Assembly (NCBI GenBank): GCA_910578995.1
Contig: CAJTSY010000101.1
Coordinates: 4,774-14,391 of the forward strand
From: an uncultured Acetatifactor sp.
GTDB taxonomy: Bacteria > Bacillota > Clostridia > Lachnospirales > Lachnospiraceae
Length of the DNA: 9,618 nucleotides
Reading direction: 5' to 3'
Shown: positions 5,949 through 9,618 of the stretch, piece after piece
Layout: every line of letters begins with the position of its first letter
Position numbering within the stretch: the first letter of the stretch is position 1
Position numbers and translations under genes: made by a program
The notes under the pieces: model-generated
Database searches by the model: none
What the model was told of the DNA's origin: nothing
The model's input: the letters and a program-made list of their open reading frames with translations, nothing else

Positions 5949-6359
5949 ATGTGGACATGTCCGAAGTGCGGGCGCAGTTTTAAGAGGCAGGAGCAGAGCC
6001 ATTACTGCGGGAAAGCGCCGGAAACGGTGGATGAATACATTGGGGCACAGCCGGAAGAGGTACGGGAATATCTGAAGGAAATCAGGAAAGCCATCTGCGC
6101 GGCGCTGCCGGAGGTGGAGGAACGGATCTCATGGAGCATGCCGACTTTTTGGAAGGGGCATAATATCATCCAGTTTGCCGGGTTTAAAAAGCATGTGGGC
6201 CTGTATCCGGGGCCGGAGGCCGTCCGGGAATTTTCCGAACGCCTGAAGGATTACAAGACCAGTAAGGGGACGATTCAGCTTCCCTACAGCAGGCCGGTTC
6301 CGGCGGAACTGGTCTCCGAGATTGCCGGGTGGTGCTATAGGACGGGGAATCATCCGTAA
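5949..6359 (+). CDS. DUF1801 (YdhG/iron-chaperone-like fold) protein with N-terminal zinc-finger-like segment
   Basis: A 136-residue protein. Residues 1-21 (MWTCPKCGRSFKRQEQSHYC for the first 20) carry C4, C7, H18 and C20, spaced like a small zinc-binding finger. The rest matches DUF1801: EERISWSMPTFWKG (57-70), IIQFAGFKKHVGLYP (73-87), and YKTSKGTIQLPYSRPVP (102-118), the family's conserved sKGTi/lP patch. This family has a CyaY/frataxin-like fold and is sometimes annotated as an iron chaperone, but its role is not settled. The start ATG 5949 has AGGAGG (5935-5940) eight bases upstream; an in-frame TTG at 5928 is less likely. The first finger residues follow immediately, supporting the choice. 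A strong hairpin follows the stop by one base. Confidence 0.85.
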   Translation: MWTCPKCGRSFKRQEQSHYCGKAPETVDEYIGAQPEEVREYLKEIRKAICAALPEVEERISWSMPTFWKGHNIIQFAGFKKHVGLYPGPEAVREFSERLKDYKTSKGTIQLPYSRPVPAELVSEIAGWCYRTGNHP

Positions 6360-6360
6360 G

Positions 6361-6404
6361 CGGAGGATTTGCGGACGCATCATTATGCGGCCGGAAATCC
6401 TCTG
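6361..6404. other. Long imperfect hairpin after the DUF1801 gene
   Basis: A 44-base stem-loop: 10 bp outer stem (6361-6370 with 6395-6404, one G-U), one G/G mismatch, 3 bp (6372-6374 with 6391-6393), one A/G mismatch, 5 bp CGCAT/ATGCG (6376-6380, 6385-6389), loop CATT. It starts one base after the stop codon. No T-run follows on either strand, so it is better described as a 3'-end stabilising or Rho-independent-like structure without U-tract than as a standard terminator. Confidence 0.7.
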
Positions 6405-6475
6405 CCGTTGTTGGTACTGGAGAGGCTTTCTGCGGAACTGGAATAGTCCGGCTATGAAATGTCAATAGGAAATTT

Positions 6476-6514
6476 TATAACAGTCTTGGAACGAAGGTGC
6501 CTTATAAGGGCACC
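6476..6514 (+). promoter_or_regulatory. Possible -10 and leader hairpin ahead of the PPOX gene
   Basis: TATAAC (6476-6481) is a candidate -10 element, with only a weak hexamer at -35 (TATGAA, 6453). A perfect 8-bp stem-loop with one G-U pair follows (GGTGCCTT 6496-6503, loop ATA, AGGGCACC 6507-6514), ending 24 bases before the Shine-Dalgarno GGAGG (6539-6543). If the -10 is real, the hairpin is at the very 5' end of the transcript. Confidence 0.35.
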
Positions 6515-6551
6515 GTAGTGCAGAGACGGTACTGGAATGGAGGAAAGAAAA

Positions 6552-6980
6552 ATGGGAGAAAAATTAACCAAAGAAACAGCGCAGATCATGGAGGAAAGAT
6601 TCGGCTGCGATAATCTGCTGGCCCTGGCTACAGTGGAGGAAGGGAAGCCCCATGTGCGAACCGTAAACGGCTATTATGAGGACGGCGCATTTTATATCGT
6701 CACTTACGCTCTGTCCAATAAAATAAGGCAGATTGAAAAGGAGCCTGAGGTTGCCCTCTGCGGCGATTGGTTTACCGCCCGTGGCATCGGGGAAAACCTG
6801 GGGCATGTGAAGGCGGAATGTAATGAGGAAATCATGTCCAGAGTGAGGGTGGTTTTCGCGGAGTGGTATGACAACGGGCACACCAATGAAGATGATCCCA
6901 ATACCTGCCTCCTGCGTATCCGGCTTACGGAAGGGGTGCTGTTCCACCATGGGACAAGGTACGATATTGCGTTTTCGTGA
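6552..6980 (+). CDS. Pyridoxamine 5'-phosphate oxidase-like (PPOX) flavin-binding protein
   Basis: A 142-residue single-domain protein of the FMN-binding split-barrel fold. LLALATVEEGKPHVRTVNGYY (22-42, split here as LLALATVEEG and KPHVRTVNG) and GAFYIVTYALSNKIRQIEKE (45-64) are the family's opening strands and the K-x-R-Q-I helix; NPEVALC-type strand is seen as EPEVALC (64-70), and GHVK (84-87) follows. Such proteins bind FMN, F420 or haem; the substrate here cannot be named. Two in-frame starts exist. ATG 6552 is chosen because GGAGG (6539-6543) lies eight bases upstream, whereas ATG 6537 overlaps that site. The gene is monocistronic-looking, with a hairpin in its leader and another after its stop. 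Confidence 0.85.
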   Translation: MGEKLTKETAQIMEERFGCDNLLALATVEEGKPHVRTVNGYYEDGAFYIVTYALSNKIRQIEKEPEVALCGDWFTARGIGENLGHVKAECNEEIMSRVRVVFAEWYDNGHTNEDDPNTCLLRIRLTEGVLFHHGTRYDIAFS

Positions 6981-7012
6981 AGCACGTCGTCCAGGCGGCA
7001 GGCATGGGAACC

Positions 7013-7035
7013 ATCGGCAGGCATTCTCTGCCGAT
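7013..7035. other. Perfect hairpin after the PPOX gene
   Basis: ATCGGCAG (7013-7020) and CTGCCGAT (7028-7035) form a perfect 8-bp stem with a 7-base loop, 32 bases after the PPOX stop. No T-run follows. Nothing else is evident in the 160-base gap 6981-7140 except a TATAAA (7113-7118) near the next gene. Confidence 0.55.
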
Positions 7036-7140
7036 TACGCTAGAATTTGGAAGCATGGTCTGGCTTGGGGCGGTGCTGCGCGCGCAGGAACTGGAATAGG
7101 ACGAAAACCCGCTTATAAAACGAAACAGGAGGATGTCTCA

Positions 7141-7635
7141 ATGCATTTTACATACTGCCCCCATTGCGGGAGTAAACTCATTCAGAAAGAAATCGGCGAC
7201 GAAGGGCTGATTCCCTTCTGCGAACAGTGCAGTGTTCCCCTGTGGGACATGTTCACCACATCCGTCATCTGCGTGGTGGTGAATGAGCAGCGGGAGGTGG
7301 CCCTGATCAGACAGGGCTACGTCTCAACCTCAAATCATGTCTGTGTAGCCGGCATTATGAAGCCTGGGGAATCCGCAGAGGAGGCTGCCGTCAGGGAGAT
7401 TCAGGAAGAAATCGGCCAGGATGTGGTGAAGTTGGAGTACATAAAAAGCTACCCTTACGAGAAAAAGGGAATGCTCATGCTGGGATACAGAGCCACGGTG
7501 AAAAAGGTAGATTTCCGGCTGTCCGGAGAGGTGGATTCTGCTGCCTGGGTAAGGTACGAGGACGCCCTGGACAAGCTTCGGGAAGGCAGCATAGCCTGGC
7601 AGTTGGTGCGGCAGGCCATCGGACGGGATTCATAA
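7141..7635 (+). CDS. Zinc-ribbon Nudix hydrolase related to NudC (NADH pyrophosphatase)
   Basis: A 164-residue protein. A zinc ribbon with C6, C9, C27 and C30 (YCPHCG and FCEQCS) is followed by a Nudix domain: G71, E77, R85-E86-I-Q-E89-E90-I-G92. The arrangement and the following SYPYEKKGMLMLGYRA (103-118) resemble the zinc ribbon plus Nudix half of NudC, whose SQPWPFPxS motif recognises NADH; here that motif is altered to SYPYEKKG, so specificity may differ. NudC is about 257 residues; the N-terminal domain is absent. The last hydrophobic position of the Nudix box is Q93. Start ATG 7141 has AGGAGG (7127-7132) eight bases upstream; the frame is open further back to 6868 over the PPOX gene, which is an artefact. 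The gene ends 12 bases before a convergent pseudogene with no terminator between them. Confidence 0.85.
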   Translation: MHFTYCPHCGSKLIQKEIGDEGLIPFCEQCSVPLWDMFTTSVICVVVNEQREVALIRQGYVSTSNHVCVAGIMKPGESAEEAAVREIQEEIGQDVVKLEYIKSYPYEKKGMLMLGYRATVKKVDFRLSGEVDSAAWVRYEDALDKLREGSIAWQLVRQAIGRDS

Positions 7636-7647
7636 TGAAATCCCTGC

Positions 7648-8104
7648 TTATTTCTGCTCATTCAGATACAGCCGAACCCGGTTGTTAATCACCCGGCTTA
7701 CCTCTTCCGCACTTTTATTGCCGTTGTAAGATGTTTTCCCCCTGGCGCCAGGAGGAAAATACCAGCGGAAAATAATCCTCTTCGCGGATGCCGGATGCCG
7801 TCATATAAGGATTCAGTACTTTCAGGGCTTCCTTATCCGGTATTCCGATCAGATACTCCTGCAGCAGGTTATCTTCGCAGAGAATGTCCGGTTCCTTCCC
7901 TGCCCCCACCTGGACGCTGGTCAGCCGTGCAAAATCCTTCAGGTCATTACTGTAACCGCAGCTCTCCAAAATCACATGGTAATCACTGCTTTTTTGGTTA
8001 AACAGAGCAATTTGTCCTGAAAGCCAGAAATCCGCAAAGAAGATTCCCCTCAAAACAATGGGAGTCTTTTCCGCGGGGGAATAGGGGGATAGGAAGTAGC
8101 CGGA
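7648..8104 (-). pseudogene. Remnant of an extracellular solute-binding protein gene (ABC transporter)
   Basis: On the minus strand one frame (about 8104 down to 7735) reads KTPIVLRGIFF, then SGQIALFNQKSSDYHVILES, then KEPDILCEDN, RQGENI and a stop at 7715-7717. This has the pattern of the middle of a solute-binding protein: a strand, the helix with FNQKSxDY, and the PDI step. A different frame from about 7731 down to a stop at 7648-7650 reads YNGNK followed by AEEVSRVINNRVRLYLNE, which is the typical C-terminal helix of family 1 solute-binding proteins. The two halves meet at about 7729-7737, so a large internal segment is missing and the frame is lost. The 5' end, signal peptide and promoter are also missing beyond 8104. 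The family call is by pattern recognition. It is convergent with the NudC-like gene. Confidence 0.65.
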
Positions 8105-8105
8105 C

Positions 8106-8647
8106 TACGATGACCGCCTCGAAATCACTTCACCGGGGGGTTGATGCCGGGAGTGACCATCAGCAGAATGAAAGAAGGCTATTCTCAGATCAGAAACAGG
8201 GCGTTGGCTCATGCGTTTTCCTATATGAACCTGATTGAAGGATGGGGCACAGGTATTCCAAGGCTGCTTCGGGAAATGAAAGAGTACGGACTTCCTGAGC
8301 CGGAGTTTGTTGATATGGAGATTGCGCTGCGGATAAATCTTTATAGAGCTGCTGGTACGGCACAAGGTGGTGCCGGGCTTGAGCCGGAGAGTGCGCTCAA
8401 AATGCATGAAAACGGAAAAGTGCACGCAAAATGCGCGAAAAGTGCTCCTAAACGAGATTTGACTGCGCAAGAAATTCAAATAATGGATTATATTATTGTT
8501 AATGGAAGCATTACATCGGCCCAACTGATGGAAGCTTTGAATATAAAGAAAAGAAGAGCACAGGTTATTCTTAGGCATATGGTGGAGGATGGTCTTATCC
8601 GTAAAAAAGGTGCGTCAAGAAATACAAATTATGTGCTAGTGGAATAA
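8106..8647 (+). pseudogene. 5'-truncated AlbA/RecG-like (HATPase_c_4) transcriptional regulator, frameshifted
   Basis: The frame from 8106 reads YDDRLEITSPGG and then hits a stop (8142-8144). The continuation LMPGVTISRMKEGYSQIRNR and EGWGTGIPRLLREMKEYGLPEPEF is in another frame from 8141. Together these form the C-terminal half of proteins with an N-terminal AlbA_2 DNA-binding domain and a HATPase_c_4 module. The break sits in a run of six G (8135-8140); one more G would restore SPGGLMPG. The C-terminal part (about 8450-8647) has a winged-helix pattern, LTAQEIQIMDYIIVNGSITS then QLMEALNIKKRRAQVILRHM. The N-terminal half is absent, cut at about 8100 where the solute-binding remnant begins on the other strand. 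Translation from TTG 8141 would give 168 residues but no convincing ribosome binding site is seen. Confidence 0.7.
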
Positions 8648-8648
8648 A

Positions 8649-8791
8649 GAGTATGAGAACTTTGTCCGGCAGATTGTTGGGGAGACGCTGAAGGCGGCAG
8701 TAGAACGGGACAAGCGCAGCAGGAACTGCAAAAGCAGATTGCGGCGTTACAAGTGAAAGTTCGCAGAGAAAAGCATCTGAATAAACAGGTG
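8649..8791 (+). pseudogene. C-terminal remnant of a DUF4391 protein
   Basis: Directly after the regulator remnant, one frame reads EYENFVRQIVGETLKAAVER (8649-8708) and the next frame continues QAQQELQKQIAALQ, then VRREKHLNKQV (about 8711-8791). This is the usual coiled-coil-rich C-terminus of DUF4391 proteins, which are found beside type III-like restriction genes. One base seems to be missing at about 8709-8711. The N-terminal body of the gene is gone. The second frame runs without a stop into DUF1016 sequence. Confidence 0.6.
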
Positions 8792-9221
8792 CACAGAAGG
8801 AATGCCAAAACGGCGGTAAATTTCTCCATGGTCTATGCCTACTTTGAGATTGGCAGAATGATTGTAGAGGAAGAACAGAACGGAAAAAATCGTGCCGCCT
8901 ATGGTAAACAAATTTTGCAGGAACTTTCTGCGTATTTGACCGCCCAATTTGGCAAAGGTTTTTCGGTGGATAATTTGAAACTGATGCGCCGGTTTTATGT
9001 GATCTATGCCAACGATCAAATTGGGGAAACAGTGTTTCCCCAATTTGAAAATCTCCCCGCAACAAAAACAGGCAGGTGCTTTTACCTCAGTTGTCGAATT
9101 AACATTGCCGAAAGATTCAAATATTTACGCCTCTAAATACGAGCTGTATCTGCCGGATAAAAAAGAACTTCAGGAAAAACTGAGGGAGTGGATTGCTGAA
9201 GAAACAGGCGAGGAGTCATGA
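8792..9221 (+). pseudogene. Remnant of a DUF1016 (YhcG-like) nuclease-family gene
   Basis: The frame through 8792-9085 reads AVNFSMVYAYFEIGRMIVEE, then YGKQILQELSAYLTAQFGKG, NLKLMRRFYVIY and ENLPATKTGRCFYLS. These are the DUF1016 N-terminal domain signatures. Near 9080-9095 the frame changes and the sequence jumps to SVVELTLPKDSNIYASKYEL and YLPDKKELQEKLREW, the extreme C-terminus of such proteins, ending in a stop at 9219-9221. The nuclease domain between them is missing. The start is also lost, being fused to the DUF4391 tail. The stop overlaps the next start codon as ATGA (9218-9221), which suggests that the ancestral genes were translationally coupled. Confidence 0.7.
9016..9048. repeat. 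15-bp perfect inverted repeat inside the DUF1016 remnant
   Basis: TCAAATTGGGGAAAC (9016-9030) and GTTTCCCCAATTTGA (9034-9048) are perfectly complementary around AGT. In the DUF1016 frame it spells DQIGETVFPQFEN, so it may have arisen as coding sequence, but a 15-bp perfect stem with a 3-base loop is far beyond chance for one site. Confidence 0.85.
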
Positions 9222-9618
9222 AAATACAGTACAGACATCAAAAATTCCAGGCTGATGCCGCCAAAGCCGTTGTCGATGTCTTTGCCGGTCAGCCGTATCT
9301 GACTCCCGCCTATAGGATGGACAGAGGCAGCGGCAATTATCAAATCGGCATCAATGAAGAACGGGATTTCACTGGCTTTAGCAATCAGCGAATCGTGCCG
9401 GAGTTTTCTGACCGGCAAATATTGGAACAGCTGAATAAAGTCCAGCGTATCCATCAGATCAGACCGTCGGATCAGTTGGAGGGGCGAGCCAATGGCTACA
9501 ACCTTACTATTGAAATAGAGACCGGTGTCGGCAGGAGCATTTCGCCGAGGAGTACGGGAAAAAGATACGCTTTTTCATCTATAACTCCGCTCAGCTGACG
9601 GAATGGAGTGCGGTATTG
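9218..9618 (+). pseudogene. Type III restriction enzyme Res subunit, internally deleted, running off the window
   Basis: The frame from ATG 9218 (GAGGAG just upstream, coupled to the DUF1016 remnant) reads MKIQYRHQKFQADAAKAVVD, DFTGFSNQRIVPEFSD and LTIEIETGVG. This is the N-terminus of Res-type helicase/nuclease subunits up to the middle of the Walker A motif (ETGVGKT in the family). At 9532/9533 the KT and the following residues are missing; another frame then reads QEHFAEEYGKKIRFFIYNSA, a segment that normally lies some 40 residues further on, and stays open to the window end. A short, non-multiple-of-three deletion therefore removes the ATP-binding lysine and shifts the frame. The original frame stops at 9598. 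What follows beyond 9618 cannot be seen. Confidence 0.75.

Noticed and set aside
6868..7140. 91-codon N-terminal extension of the NudC-like protein
   Set aside because: Overlaps the end of the PPOX gene and a hairpin; the ATG at 7141 has AGGAGG eight bases upstream and begins the zinc ribbon directly.
8105..9065. Several minus-strand frames opposite the regulator, DUF4391 and DUF1016 remnants
   Set aside because: Translations are Phe/His/Ser-rich without domain patterns, while the plus strand carries recognisable family motifs.

Overview
The window looks like chromosomal DNA of a Gram-positive anaerobe, most likely a Lachnospiraceae/Clostridium-type Firmicute. This is inferred from the strong AGGAGG-type ribosome binding sites, the intermediate base composition, the flavour of the recognisable proteins (GltD, ArgC, small Nudix, DUF1801 and PPOX genes) and decayed genes of types common in that group. 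No rRNA, tRNA or CRISPR array is seen, so this placement is not proven.

Layout. Positions 1-137 are a leader with a degenerate direct repeat. gltD (138-1631, glutamate synthase small subunit) ends at a clear intrinsic terminator (1647-1676). An AT-rich SAM-dependent methyltransferase gene (1820-2419) follows, with its own extended -10 promoter; it seems to lack an internal segment. Next comes a 364-base leader for argC. It holds a good promoter overlapped by an ARG-box-like palindrome, a small hairpin, and three tandem copies of a 71-bp purine-rich repeat. argC (2784-3842) stands alone, without argJ, argB or argD after it. A short structured intergenic region then leads to a two-gene operon (3998-5141). 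It encodes a minimal HipA-type kinase and, overlapping its end, a 115-residue protein that resembles the HipA N-terminal subdomain (HipS-like). This is the most interesting intact module in the window.

From 5298 to 7635 there are four small plus-strand genes, each with its own ribosome binding site and spaced by 160-200 bases: a MutT-like Nudix hydrolase, a DUF1801 protein with an N-terminal zinc-finger-like segment, a PPOX-type flavin-binding protein, and a zinc-ribbon Nudix protein related to the C-terminal part of NudC. They look like a loose house-cleaning/stress group. Some gaps contain strong stem-loops without U-tracts.

From 7648 to the window end I see no intact gene. There is a minus-strand remnant of an extracellular solute-binding protein whose C-terminus survives in another frame; a 5'-truncated AlbA/RecG-like (HATPase_c_4) regulator with a frameshift in a G tract; then remnants of DUF4391, DUF1016 (YhcG-like) and a type III restriction Res subunit. 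Each has internal deletions that join out of frame. This reads as a collapsed defence/restriction island next to housekeeping genes.
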